A stretch of 64,000 nt of DNA, from contig NC_061514.1 of the NCBI RefSeq assembly GCF_022539505.1, forward strand, positions 219,937,837 through 220,001,836, read 5' to 3'. Positions 11,634-23,418 of this stretch are shown here, one piece after another (the first letter of the stretch is position 1; the number at the start of each line of letters is the position of its first letter). A program made the position numbers and the translations under genes. Below the pieces are notes generated by a model that worked only from the letters and a program-made list of their open reading frames with translations, ran no database searches and was not told the DNA's origin. Origin of the DNA: Lolium rigidum. Its lineage: Eukaryota > Streptophyta > Magnoliopsida > Poales > Poaceae.

Positions 11634-12758
11634 TCAATCCCAGCGAGGGTCAGGATTCCACGCCGGTGGATCATACATGGCGTAGTCATAATAAGGTCCC
11701 GGTGCAGAAGAAAAGGGTGAAGGCTCCTCATGCCCAACATGTTGATGCGAAGAACTTGCTGCATCGGATGACGAGTCGAGGCGTTCCTCGGCCTCCTCCG
11801 TTCCGTCCCTTGCATGATGGCCATCTCCCTCTATGTATGCATTCAGTTCACCTTCCGTGACTGACCAATCCTTCCTGGAATCAAAGTTAAATAGAACAGG
11901 TGCAGGCAATCCTACTAATTTTTCAGTTTTCTTAGTTGTTCTCCAAGTTTTCTTGTAAAATGTTATCTTGTAAGACAGGTTACTCAAATTAGACAAATCA
12001 GAAACAAATTCATGTTTAATCATGGATACTATGTCAAGTTTCTCTATGGGAAGCTGAATATCAAGATGGTGAGGTTCTACACCATGCATAGCTAATAAAC
12101 GAGAGACGATGAGACCTCCACAAATTCCTCCCTTCTCACGGTTAGTAGCAAGTCTATAGGCTATCAAAGCACCCAAGTTGTAAGTCCTATCACCTTGTAA
12201 TGCAGCAGCTAGAAAGGCTAAATCCTGGATAGATAACTTACTTGCATTCTTTCTAGCAAGAACGCACTTGGTGATGAAATAAGCAAAATAACGAATAGCT
12301 GGGAGTTGAATACTACTGATTTTACCACCATCCTCTGAGAAGCTTCTTCCATGACAAATCATCTTGAAGAGGTTCAAGAGCTCTTGCGGCGATCCCCTTA
12401 TCTTCTCGCATGATCCCCATTGCGGCGCTCTAATTGCTGCACAAAAATCATCGAATGGCAAGTTGACAGTTTTATTATAAATTTTGTATCGAACCATGGG
12501 GTTAGATTGCGACCAATTGAATTCAAAATCCTGCACTACAGACATAGTTAATTTTGCATATTGGCATGGTTCACCAACAACAAAATCATCCAACCCTGCA
12601 CGAGAAATTAGATTCTGAACATCTCGCAAGATTCCTGCACTTCTCATAAAATCAACGCACGGGTAGTAAGAGGGGTATACTCCTTCTTCGCGGTGAACTC
12701 TCATAACCTGTTGCACCTCCAATTCTTGTTGGTTTAGTTGATGACTATTCCACTCCAT
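11634..12758 (-). CDS. Athila-type extra ORF, intact, 375 codons
   Basis: An uninterrupted frame encodes a protein of about 375 residues from the ATG at 12756-12758 (MEWNSHQ). The open frame extends 31 codons further upstream, but that part looks non-coding. Visible segments, in order, are a PCVDFMRSAG region, SRAGLDDFVVGEP, PFDDFCAAIRAPQWGSCEKI, ICHGRSF, IRYFAYFITKCVLARKNASK, LAFLAAALQGDRTYNLGALI and a Ser/His-rich acidic tail ending in a Pro/Asp/Trp-rich segment. From memory this resembles the Athila ORF proteins of grass gypsy elements; its function is unknown. I see no signal peptide or membrane segment, so an envelope-like role is not supported. It is the only undamaged frame in this element, whereas gag-protease has at least two frameshifts. 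Confidence 0.8.
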   Translation of the reverse strand: MEWNSHQLNQQELEVQQVMRVHREEGVYPSYYPCVDFMRSAGILRDVQNLISRAGLDDFVVGEPCQYAKLTMSVVQDFEFNWSQSNPMVRYKIYNKTVNLPFDDFCAAIRAPQWGSCEKIRGSPQELLNLFKMICHGRSFSEDGGKISSIQLPAIRYFAYFITKCVLARKNASKLSIQDLAFLAAALQGDRTYNLGALIAYRLATNREKGGICGGLIVSRLLAMHGVEPHHLDIQLPIEKLDIVSMIKHEFVSDLSNLSNLSYKITFYKKTWRTTKKTEKLVGLPAPVLFNFDSRKDWSVTEGELNAYIEGDGHHARDGTEEAEERLDSSSDAASSSHQHVGHEEPSPFSSAPGPYYDYAMYDPPAWNPDPRWD

Positions 12759-13542
12759 TTTCTGAAATTTTTCAACAAACAATATAAAATTTGATTTGGT
12801 GACATATAATTGAGGGAAACTACTATAGGAACTTGGTAGAGTACTAAACATGCATCAAAACTAGTTTCTACCACTTGGAACAAGCATGCAAGCTCACTAA
12901 ACATGTTACCTACAGCAACAAAATATTCAAGATATACTCCACCAAACAAAATTCTACTTGGATAATCAGAGGAGTCACATACCGGAGAGCAAATGTGCCA
13001 AATTTCAGACAGAAATCTGGGCTGAGCAAAGAGATCGAGAAATCTTGAGCTCTTGAGCAGAAACGCGAGTGAGAGAAAGCTGGTGCGAGTTTTTTCGGGA
13101 GAGAGAAGAGAGTGGGAGGAAAAGATGAAGTGGTGGGGCAAGGAGGGCCCCACACAACAGGGTGGCGCGCCCCCCTTCCAGGCCGCGCCGGCCTGTGGGG
13201 TGCCACCCTGGGGTGCCCCACTGGTCATCCCCAGGTGCTCCCAGGTGCTTCTTCGAAAAATAGGACCAACGGTATAATTTTTGTGATTTTTTGAAAACTT
13301 TGAAAAATGCACATTTCTGGGTGTCAAAATTATTATTACTGGGCAGAAAAAGATTCTGAAATCTCTAATTAACTAAAGAACTTTGCAAAACAAAAGTGCT
13401 ACAGCAAGTAAAACAAGTGGAGGAAGAAAGAGATGTTGTTTAGTTCCTCTATGCATATAAAATGAATTTGTTAACAAGGTTGATCAAGTCTTGCCACCAA
13501 ATAAATTTTACATAACATATGAAGAAGTAAACCTCAAATCAA
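12759..13542 (-). other. Spacer between protease and the last ORF
   Basis: This region has no domain and no long frame in register with pol. It includes a GC-rich block (about 13140-13225) that resembles the self-complementary block found in the neighbouring LTRs. In an autonomous Athila-like element, RT, RNase H and integrase would lie here. Confidence 0.6.
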
Positions 13543-16202
13543 TCATGTTACCTTGTATTGTATTGATATGGATCCAATCATAAGAGTTTGATATTCTTCT
13601 TTAGGCTCATATATTGGACAATCAATAGTTCCCACTTTGATAGTTCTCACATTAGAAATTGTATTGACTCCACATGCTTTCTCAATCCTCTTGGGAAAAT
13701 AAACGGTATGCTCCTTGTCATCGACTTTGAAAGTAACTTTTCCTTTATTGCAATCAATAACAGCCCCTGCGGTGTTAAGAAAAGGTCTCCCAAGAATAAT
13801 AGACATATTATCATCTTCGAGCATTTCCAACACAACAAAATCGGTTAATATCAAGCAGTTATTAGTAACTTGAACAGGAACATCCTCACATATACCAACA
13901 GGAATAGCAGTAGATTTATCAGCCATTTGCAAAGATATATCGGTCGGTATCAACTTATCTAAATAAAGTCTCTTATAAAGAGAGAAAGGCATAACACTAA
14001 CACCCGCTCCCAAATCACATAGAGCAGTTCTAACATAATTATTCTTAATAGAACAAGGAATAGTCGGTATACCTGGGTCGCCAAGCTTCTTTGGAACCTT
14101 ACCATTGAAAGAGTAATTGGCAAGCATAGTGGAAATCTCCTCATTAGGAATTTTCCTTTTGTTAGTGACAATATCTTTCATATACTTTGAATAAGGAGGC
14201 AATTTAATAGCATCAGTCAAAGGTATTTGCAGGAATAAAGGTTTCATCCAATCACAAAATTTATTATAGTGTTCTTCTTCCTTTGATTTTCGTTTCTTAG
14301 CAGGAAAAGGCATTTGCTTTTGGACCCAAGGTTCTCTTTCATTACCATGTTTCTTAGCAATAAAATCTTCTTTAATATACTTTTTATTTTTAGCATGCTT
14401 TTCAGGTTCTTCTTCAACTTCTTCTTTATCAGAAGCATCATTCTTATCATTATCTTTATCATGTTCATTACCACTTTCAGTTTCAGCATCAGAAATAGAA
14501 ATACTATTAGGATCATTAACGGAGCTCGGAAGATTCTACAACAGTTTTATGTTTCTTTTTCTTAGATGGAGCACTAGTTTCGGTTCGTTGAGAATCTTGT
14601 TCAACTCTTTTGGGATGCCCTTCGGGATATAGAGGATCCTGGGTAGAAACACCGCCTCTAGTTGTTACTTCATAAGCATGTTTTTCTTTAGAATTATCTT
14701 TTAACAAGTCATTTTGCACTTTAGTGAGTTGATCAATTTGAGTTTGAACCATTTGAAAATGTTTAACAAGCATCTTAACATCATTGGAGGTTCTCTCCAC
14801 AATACCATGCAATTCACCAATAGCTCGAGAATTTTCCATTAAATGATTCTCTACTCTCATATTGAAATTACTTTGCTTAACAATATAATTATCAAACTCA
14901 TCTAAGCATTGAGCAGGAGGTTTTGAATATGGAATATCTTCTCTAGTAAAGCGTTCAAGAGAGTGTACCTCAATCATGGATGAAGGGGGAGTGATCTTAC
15001 ATAAATCTTCTATGGGAGGTAAATTCTTCACATCTTCGGATTTAATACCCTTCTCTTTAAGAGATTTCTTGGCTTCCCTCATATCTTCATCATTTAATTT
15101 AATCATACCCCTCTTCTTCAATATTGGTGTCGGGGTTGGTTCGGGTGTAGACCAATCATCATGATTCCGGCCTATTCTAGCCAATAATTCTTCAGCGTCG
15201 TCTGGAGTTCTTTTCCTGAAAACACAACCAGCAGAACTATCCAGGTATGCCCTAGACTCAATGGTTAGTCCACTATAAAATATATCAAGTAAATCATGCT
15301 TTTCCAAATCATGTTCAGGCCGAGCTCTAATAAGAGAACAAAATCTAGCCCAAGCCTCAAGCAATTTCTCTCCATCTTCCTGGTCAAAATTATAAATTCT
15401 CTGCAAAGCAATATGTTGAGCACTAGCAGGAAAGTATTTCCGGAAGAATACATCAAGCAATTCTTTTGGACTATTAATAGAATCAGGTGGCAAACTATTA
15501 TACCAGGTTTTAGCATCATCCTTTAATGAGAAAGGGAAAATTTTAGCAACGAAATAAGTACTCTTCTTAACATCATCAGAAAACAAACTACTCAGAGTAG
15601 ATAGCTCAATCATGTGTTCTACAGCACTTTCTTTTTCAGTACCACAAAAAGGTGTTTTCTCAACAATAGATATGTGAGAAAAATCAAGAGAAAAATCATA
15701 ATCCTTATCCTTAATGTTTATAGGAGATGTGGCAAATTTAGGATCAGGAGACAGTTTATATCTAACAGTATGTTGTGCAAGCAACTTTTTAATTTTTCTT
15801 GCATCGGTAGTAGCATTGCATTTATCAATAAAATCATCATCGAGTTCTACATAATCTTCATCAAGATCATCACTAGAGTATTCAACGAGACTCGAGTGAA
15901 TTAACGAGTGTAGCAGCATTTTCATTAGGAGTTTCAGTACTTTCAATTTGTCTAGACCTAGCAATTGTAGCATCTAGAAAAGATCCCAATGAACCATCAT
16001 TATCAAGCACAGCAGAAGCATCATCAAAATGATGAGAGGAATTTTCAGATCTAGCAGAAGTACCAGCATGTGAAGCTTGTTGTGGTGAAACAAGTTTATC
16101 TATCACAGATGGTGAATCAAGAGCAGCAGAGGTACTCAGAGTTGTACCTTTTCTTGTAGTGGATGGTAATATGGCGACTTTAGTACCGCGAGGTTTACCC
16201 AT
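13543..16202 (-). pseudogene. gag: gag-protease of the Athila-like element, frameshifted
   Basis: Translation would begin at 16202 (MGKPRGTKVAILPS). The frame breaks near 15885-15900, where reading moves to a second frame holding the gag capsid domain: AKTWYNSLPPDSI, the RKYFPASAQHIALQRIY segment and the LEAWARFCSLIRARPEHDL segment. A Lys-rich end follows, and this frame stops at 14516. A third frame, open from about 14520, carries an acidic linker (ETESGNEHDKDND) and the aspartic protease, with the active-site segment CDLGAGVSVMP and the flap-side ILGRPFLNTAGAVID, ending at 13543. The active site reads DLGA, as in many Athila-type proteases. No zinc knuckle is evident. There is no RT after the protease. 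Two small indels are enough to explain the breaks. Confidence 0.8.
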
Positions 16203-16260
16203 GATGGAGAATTTGCAGCGAACAATATCAATCCAAGTGAACTTCCAAATAAAGCTATGC

Positions 16261-16278
16261 TCCCCGGCAACGGCGCCA
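16261..16278 (-). other. Primer-binding site, tRNA-Asp type
   Basis: The minus strand reads TGGCGCCGTTGCCGGGGA, the well-known complement of plant tRNA-Asp used by Athila/Tat-type gypsy elements. It lies 11 bases inside the LTR edge at 16290. Confidence 0.9.
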
Positions 16279-16289
16279 GAAAATAGTCT

Positions 16290-17690
16290 TGATGACCCAC
16301 AAGTATAGGGGATCGCAACAGTCTTCGAGGGAAGTAAAACCCAATTTATTGAATCAACACAAGGGGAGACAAAGAATACTTGAAAGCCTTAACAACGGAG
16401 TTGTCAATTCAGCTGCACCTGGAAACAGACTTGCTTGCAAGAATTTATCAGTAGTAAAAGTTTTATAGCAGTAGCAGTGGTGAAATAACAACAGCAGAGT
16501 AACAAAGACAGCAGTAGTGATTGTAGTAAACAGCAGGATTAAAATACTGTAGGCACAGGGATGGATGAACGGGCGTTGCATGGATGAGAGAAACTCATGT
16601 AACAATCAAGGCAGGGCATTTGCGAGATAATAATAAAACGGTATCCAAGTACTAATCAATCAATAGGCATGTGTTCCATATTTAGTCGTACGTGCTCGCA
16701 ATGAGAAACTTGCACAACATCTTTTGTCCTACCAGCCGGTGGCAGCCGGGCCTCTAGGGAATCTACTCGGAAATTAAGGTACTCCTTTTAATAGAGCACC
16801 GGAGCAAAGCATTAACACTCCGTGAACACATGTGATCCTCATATCACCGCCTTCCCCTTCGGTTGTCCCAATTTCTGTCACTTTGGGGCCTCGGGTTCCG
16901 GACAACAATACGTGTATACAACTTGCGGGTAAGATCATAAAGCAATGAATATCATCATGAATTGATAACATGTTCAGATCTGAGATCATGGCACTCGGGC
17001 CCTAGTGACAAGCATTAAGCATAACAAGTTGCAACAATATCATAAAAGTACCAATTACGGACACTAGGCACTATGCCCTAACAATCTTATGCTATTACAT
17101 GACCAATCTCATCCAATCCCTACCATCCCCTTCAGCCTACAGCGGGGGAATTACTCACACATGGATGGGGGAAACATGGCTGGTCGATGGAGAGGCGTCG
17201 GTGGTGATGATGGCGATGATCTCCTCCAATTCCCCGTCCCGGCGGAGTGCCAGAACGGAGTTTCTGGTCCCGAGACGGAGTTTCGCGACGGTGGCTGCGT
17301 ACTGGATGGTTTCTGGCGATTTCTTCTAAACCCCGTGCGTTTTTAGGTCGAAGGCGTTAAGTAGTCCGAAGGAGGGCGTCGGAGGCCAGCCGAGGGGGCC
17401 ACACGCTAGGGCCGCGCGCCCCCCTCTTGGGCCGCGCCGGCCTAGTGTGTGGGGGCCTCGGGCCTCCACCTGGCTTGCCCTTCTGGCTCCGTCAATCTTC
17501 TGGAAAATAAGACCTTTGGCATAAATTCCGAGGATTTTCCTGAAAGTTGGATTTCTGCCCAAAAACGAGACACCAGAGCAGTTCTGCTGAAAACAGCGTT
17601 AGTCCGTGTTAGTTGTATCCAAAATACACAAATTAGAGGCAAAACAATAGCAAAAGTGTTCGGGAAAGTAGATACGTTTTGGACGTATCA
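16290..17690 (-). repeat. 5' LTR of the Athila-like element, 1401 bp
   Basis: On the minus strand it starts TGATACGTCCAAAACGTATC at 17690 and ends CTTGTGGGTCATCA at 16290, next to the Asp primer site. It contains the GC-rich self-complementary block at about 17390-17460. The flank at 17691 is TGCCA; the second target copy would lie at the missing 3' LTR. Confidence 0.85.
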
Positions 17691-18485
17691 TGCCACTCGG
17701 GCCCTAGTGACAAGCATTAAACACAACAAGATTGTAGCAACAATAACTTCACAAACTTTATAGATAGACTAATCATAATGTAACAATCCATATGATCCCA
17801 ACAAACACAACACCGATTACATCAGATGAATCTCAATCATGTAAGGCAGCTCATGAGATCATTGTATTGAAGTACATGGGGGAGAGAATACCAACTAGCT
17901 ACAGCTAGAACCCGTAGTTCATGGGGGAACTACTCACGGAGCATGATGGAGGCGGTGGCGTTGATGGAGATGGCTTCCGGGGGCACTTCCCCGTCCCGGC
18001 AGGGTGCCGGAACAGAGACTTTTGTCCCCCGAAACGGAGTTTCGCGTGGCGGCGCCCCTGGAGTCTTTCTGCAGTTTCGTCAATTGGTATCGAAGATTTA
18101 GGTCGAGACGGCTTAAATAGGCTAAGAGGCGGAGTTGGAGGGGCCACGGGGCCTCCTCACACTAGGGGGCGCGCCCCCCCTTGGGCCGCTCCGCCACCAT
18201 GTGTGGGGCCCCCAGGGATCCCCTCTGGTCCCACTCTGGCTTTCTGGAAACTTCCGGGAAAAATAAGGTTCTGGGCGTTGATTTCGTCCGATTCCGAGAA
18301 TATTGCCCGAACAGCCTTTCTGGAACCAAAAACAACAGAAAACAGAACCGGCACTTCGGCATCTTGTTAATAGGTTAGTTCCGAAAAATGCATAAAAACA
18401 TTATAAAGTGCAAGCAAAACATGTAAGTATTGTCATAAAACAAGCATGGAACATCAGAAATTGTAGGTACGTTGGAGACGTATCA
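17691..18485 (-). repeat. Partial gypsy LTR (minus strand), split by the Athila-like insertion
   Basis: On the minus strand this LTR starts TGATACGTCTCCAACGTACC at 18485 and is cut at 17691. Its first base at the junction lies in CACTCGGGCCCTAGTGACAA, which also occurs inside the inserted LTR near 16990. The remaining part is not visible on the other side of the insertion. No polypurine tract or internal region precedes it at 18486, so it is a solo or 5' LTR inserted in the Tat-like element. Confidence 0.7.
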
Positions 18486-19321
18486 CAGCCGCAAGAGGTT
18501 CACCAGGTGGCACAAGGCAATAACCAAGCTCCACCGCCGGCACCTTCGGGCCGGAATGTTTACCACGATCCGGATTTGTGCTATGTTGTGTTCGTAACAG
18601 AGCCGATGGACCGGCAAAGTGTGCATCTCCGTTCCATGGAGGTGAACGCGGTGATACCGGCAGTACCAAAATACATGTTGTGGTCAGATCAGGAACTGAC
18701 TTGGTCGTTCAAAGATCATCCGAAAGTGATGCCGAATCCGGGCGGATATGCTCGCGTGGTGGACCCGATCATGCATGGGCCATCTTCGAGAGTCCGGTTT
18801 AGCAAAGTGCTGGTGGCAATGGGAGTAGCATAAATATCATGTACCGGCACACGATGCAGACGCTCGGCATAACTCCAAACATGCTGGAGTCGACCCACAC
18901 GACTTTTCACGGCATCGTTCTGGGGTTGTCTTGTTCACCAATGGGCAAGGTCCGGGTTGATGTGCTATTCGGAGGGCGTGAAAATTGTCGCGTTGAAAAT
19001 ATTCTGTTCGAAGTGGTTGATCTCGACAGCCCCTACCATGCATTGCTGGGGAGGCCGGCACTGGCGAGATTCATGGCCTCAACTCATACCGCGTATCTCA
19101 AGATGAAGATGTCGGCACCCAAAGGACCCTTAACTGTGGTGGGAAATTACAAAATGTCGCTCAAAACCGCGTCTGCCGGATCAAATCTGGCCGAGTCGCT
19201 GGTGATAGCGGCAGAAAAAAGGAGAATTCAAACCGCTGTTGCGCTGGCTCAATCCTCCCAGCTAAACTTAGCGGCAATGAGCGGCCAGCTTGGCACACCG
19301 GCTCTCAAGCCGACAAAATAA
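18486..19321 (+). pseudogene. pol: Tat-like protease region, frameshift at the catalytic Asp
   Basis: The first frame (to about 18833) carries the VVFVTEPMDRQSVHLRSMEV, HPKVMPNPGGYARVVDPIM and SSRVRFSKVLV segments that precede the Tat protease active site. The active-site Asp codon after KVLV is damaged by an apparent one-base loss at about 18816, so the frame stops shortly after. The +2 neighbouring frame continues from 18839 with YRHTMQTLGI, CSPMGKVRVDVLFGG, DLDSPYHALLGRPALARFMA and TAYLKMKM to a stop at 19321. The LLGRPALA segment is the second conserved protease motif. This part ends in a region linking to RT. Confidence 0.8.
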
Positions 19322-20851
19322 ACAAAGGACATCGTGCTAGATCCGTCTTACCCAGAGCGCACCGTTCGTATCGGTGCCGGCCTGAGTGAGGCATAGGAAA
19401 GCACGCTTGTCAACTTCCTACGTGAGAATCGAAACATCTTCGCCTGGTCTACTGATGACTTGGTGGGTGTGCCGAGGGAGTTGGCTGAGCACTCTCTGAA
19501 TGCCCGGAAGGATGCGAAGCCGATGAGATAACCTTTACGCCGGTTTGCTGAAGACGAGGAGGAAAATCATTGGAGAAGAGGTAACAAAGTTGCTAGTTTC
19601 CGGTTTCATCGTGGAAGTACTACACACTGAGTGGTTGGCCAATCCGGTGCTGGTTGAAAAGAAGAAAGATGAAGACCCCAAGGCCCCGAAAGCGTGGCGC
19701 ATGTGCATTGACTACACCAACCTGAACAAGGCCTGTCCTAAAGATCCGTTCCCGCTACCCCGGATTCATCAGGTGATCGATTCCACTGCCGGTGGTGAAC
19801 TGTTGTCTTTTCTGGATGCTTATTCCGGTTTCCACCAAATCCCCTTGAAAAAGGAATATCAAATAAAGACTGCGTTCGTTACCCTGCACGGGGCTTATTG
19901 CTATGTCACTATGCCTTCTGGTTTGAGAAACGTTGGCGCAACATACCAGCGCTGCATGCAAAAATGCCTTCACGATAAAATCGGTAAAAACTTGCAAGTC
20001 TATGTGGACGATGTCGTGATAAAAACAAAGGTAAAAGATACCTTAATCGATGATCTGAGGCAAACATTTGACAACTTGCGAAGGTTCCGGATGAAACTTA
20101 ATCCGGCAAAATGCACCTTCGGCGTTCCAACCGGAAAGCTACTAGGTTTCTCGGTATCGAGCCGGGGTATAGAAGTGAACCCGGTAAAGATTCGAGCCAT
20201 CGAAAGAATGACCATACCTCAAGACCTTAAGGACGTGCAAAAGTTTACCGGAAGCTTGGCATCGCTAAGCCGGTTCATAAGCCGGTTGGGAGAAAAAGCT
20301 TTGCCGCTGTACGCCCTAATGAAAAAATTGGGTACTTTCGTCTGGACCCCTCAGGCAGACGCAACGTTCAAAGAACTAAAGAAAATGCTTGCCACGACAC
20401 CGGTATTGGCTTCACCTTTGGAAAGGGAACCCATGTTGCTTTACATAGCAACAACAAACCGGGCTGTGAGCGTTGTGGTCGTAGTAGAAAGAGAGGACGA
20501 AGGAAAAACCGTGCAGAGGCTGGTATACTACCTGAGCGAGGTGCTCTCCCTCTCAAAACAAAACTATCCGCACTTCCATAAAATGACGTATGGCGTGTTC
20601 ATGGCCGCGACTAAGCTCAAGCACTATTTTGAGGAGCATCCGATGAAGGTGGTGAGCGAGGCACCTATCTCGGAGATCATTGGAACAAAGATGCCAGCGG
20701 CCGAATTACCAAATGGGCGATTCAGCTGTCACCCAACGTACCGGCCTACGAGGGAAGAGATGCCATAAAATCACAAGCTTTGGCAGATTTCCTGGTTGAT
20801 TGGGCAGAAATGCAATACAAGCCGCCCAAACCGGACGTTGATTACTAGAAG
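19322..20851 (+). pseudogene. pol: Tat-like reverse transcriptase and first RNase H
   Basis: The main open stretch is 19545-20768. It holds the RT fingers (RMCIDYTNLNKACPKDPFPLP), the FLDAYSGFHQI motif, the MPSGLRNVGATYQR segment and the catalytic YVDD box at about residue 154, followed by LGFSVSSRGIEVNP and the RNase H-side KFTGSLASLSRFISRLGEKALP. Upstream, the linker from 19322 has in-frame stops (near 19396 and 19530). Near 20683 one base appears to be missing, and the expected continuation is in another frame until a stop at 20848. The domains are clear, but no continuous polyprotein exists. Confidence 0.85.
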
Positions 20852-22728
20852 ATGCACTTTGACGGGTCCAAACTCAAAGAAGGTCTTGGTGCAGGAGTGG
20901 TTCTCACCTCACCAAAAGGGGATCACTTGAGATACGTGCTGCAAATACACTTCAGGGCATCAAACAATGTCGCTGAGTACGAAGCACTGGTCCATGGGCT
21001 CAAAGTCGCAAAAGAAATCGGCGCACACCGGATCATACTACGGCGATTCAGATCTGGTGGTACAGCAATGTTCCGGAGATTGGGATGCAAAAGATGCCAA
21101 CATGGCCGCATACCGGTTCCATGTGCAAAAGATTGCCGGATTCTTTGAGGGGTGCGAGTTTCACCATGTACCGCGGGCAGAAAATGAAGCCGCGGACACA
21201 CTCTCCAAGTTGGGCTCGTCCAGGCAAGAAATTTCTTCCGGAATAGCCTTGGCTCACCTAAGGAAACCATCAATCAAACCGAGTCCGGAATCCGAGTCAA
21301 TTTTTGTACCGGAGTCACATATTGTGCCAATGGACATTGACGAAGGAAACCCGGGGACTGCTCCATCTAACCCGGGGACTTCAGGATCGAAGCCGGAAGA
21401 AACCAAGATGGTGGATTACATGGAGATTGACATGCTAGTTTTTGTGGTTCGGGAAGCACCAACTTGGGTAAAACCTATTAAGGTATTCCTGATCAACGGT
21501 GGCTTACCGGCAGACGAAACCGAATTGAGGAGAATTCAAAGAAGGTCTAAGGCCTATACCATCATCAATGGTGAGATGTACAAAAGAAGTGTTACCGGTG
21601 TCCTCCAGCGATGTGTGGAACCGGAAGAAGGAAAAGAGATGCTCCTGGAGATTCACCAAGGAGAGTGCGGGCACCATGCCTCATCCTGGGAACTGGTGGC
21701 AAAAGTGTTTCGGCATGGGTTCTATTGGCCCACTGCTTTGGAGGATGCTGAGGACTTAGTCCGGAAGTGTAATGGGTGCCAGAGGTACGCCAAGCAAAAT
21801 CATACCCTAGCATCCGGTTTGAAAACGATACCGATAACTTGGCCATTTGTTGTATGGTGCCTAGACATGGTTGTCCCATTCAAACGGCAAGGGGAAGCAT
21901 GACGCACATCTTAGTGATGGTGGATAAGTTTACCAAGTGGCTGGAGGTTAAGCCAATCACAAAGTGTGATGAGCACACTGCTGTGAAATTCTTGAAAGAT
22001 GTCATCTTGCGGTATGGATACCCGCACAGCATCATCACTGACAACGGAACGAACTTCGCTCAAGGTGAGTTTATGTGGTTCTGTGACGACAACAACATCC
22101 GGTTGGATGTAGCCTCCGTGGCACACCCACAAGCAAATGGGCAAGTGGAAAGAACAAACGCACTCGTGCTTTCCGGTATCAAACCGAGGCTTATCGAGCC
22201 ACTTGAAAAAAACGCCAGGATGTTGGCTTGATGAACTACCATCAGTGTTGTGGAGGGACCACACCAAACCGGTCTACCGGATACACACCATTCTTCATGG
22301 TATATGGAGCAGAAGCGGTCATACCAACCGACATCATCCATGACTCACCACGAGTCCAACTCTATACCAAAGAAGAGGTAAAAGAGGCCCGAGAAAACGA
22401 TGTTGACTTGCTCGAGGAGCAAAGAGAGCTGGCTTTGGCAAGATCGGCCATATACTAGCAATACCTCAGACGCTATCATAGCCGGAAGGTTAACCCGAGA
22501 GTGTTCCGGGAAGGGGACCTGATGCTACGTGTTCTGCAGCGCACTGAAGGACGGCACAAACTCTCACCTCCGTGGGAAGGGCCTTTCATTGTGAGAAAGG
22601 CTCTGCACAATGATGCCTACTAACTAGTTCATGCACATGAATACAAGAAAAAAAGAAAGAAGGACAGGTCAGGAGAAGAAACCAAGCGCCCGTGGAACAT
22701 AGCATTGCTCCGTCCTTTCTATTCCTGA
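20852..22728 (+). pseudogene. pol: Tat-like second RNase H and integrase
   Basis: The first segment (20852 on) has FDGSKLKEGLGAGVV and NNVAEYEALVHGLKVAKEIG, the signature of the extra archaeal-type RNase H. A frameshift near 21050 moves to the frame with GDSDLVVQQ and NEAADTLSKLGS. Next is an integrase zinc-binding region (HQGECGHHASS, then CNGCQRY) and the catalytic core, which needs another frame from about 21860: DKFTKWLEV, ITDNGTNF and the glutamate segment HPQANGQVERTN. The third part (from about 22228) has YGAEAVIPTDI, a stop at 22456, then EGDLMLRVLQ and the C-terminal PWEGPFIV. At least three frameshifts and two in-frame stops are present. The end at 22728 is the last stop. Confidence 0.85.
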
Positions 22729-23418
22729 AGATACGATGTTAGGCATTCCTTTTTCTACCTTATTTGCTGTGAATAAAGATGACGGCACCTCGAATGTATC
22801 TCGGGGACTGCCTCTACCGGAATCGCATGCAATGTGTTTATTTTTTCTGTATACCGATTTGATTGTTGGAAGCTTTCCTTTCCAGTTTAGTAACGTGCTA
22901 AACCTAAAGGAGTCTTCGACTTAGTTGTTGTCCGAAACCCGGCTTCATGGCAAGTAAGATAAACCTGAAGGTTCTAAGCACGTGAAAAACGAAAAAGAAA
23001 CTGAAAACAAACAAATCGAGGAAAATTTAACTAACCCCGGTCATACCGTTTTTTGTGAAAATTTCAATTTTTTTTCTAAGTTCGAGAAAGTGCTTGCTTG
23101 GCAAAAGAACTTTGAGCTCATATGTCAAACACCCAAAAGAGGTAGACAGAGCCAAAGCAAAAGAACCAAGCGTGCATCAGATTGAATTCGGGAATGAATC
23201 CGGAATCTTCACCGTGCAAGTTCAAAGCAAAACGGAGTAAGCAAGTTTAAACCACATGATACCGGAATGCATATATGCTTAAAGGGTTTAGCGTGCAAAC
23301 CTAAACAACTACTTAGTCTTACACAACCAAAAGGGGCTTAGAGTATCATACATTCTCCCACTCCGGCATACCGGGGGAAAATTAACGATCATTGTTTTTC
23401 ATGAGTCACGGCAGGTGT
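22729..23418. other. Non-coding spacer of the Tat-like element
   Basis: This stretch lies between the end of integrase and the last exon of the antisense gene. Short frames are present, but no domain or conserved motif is recognised. The two genes converge here, so transcription terminators for both directions may be present. Confidence 0.5.

Larger units (their letters stand above)
10649..17690 (-). mobile_element. Athila-like gypsy element lacking RT and integrase (3' LTR missing)
   Basis: Read on the minus strand the order is 5' LTR (17690-16290), Asp-tRNA primer site, gag-protease (16202-13543), a spacer, a 375-codon ORF (12758-11634), a polypurine tract near 11600, then non-coding sequence cut at 10649 by the plus-strand LTR insertion. 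There is no RT, RNase H or integrase: only 784 bases separate protease from the last ORF. It would therefore depend on another element for copying. The start of its 3' LTR is not visible. Confidence 0.8.
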
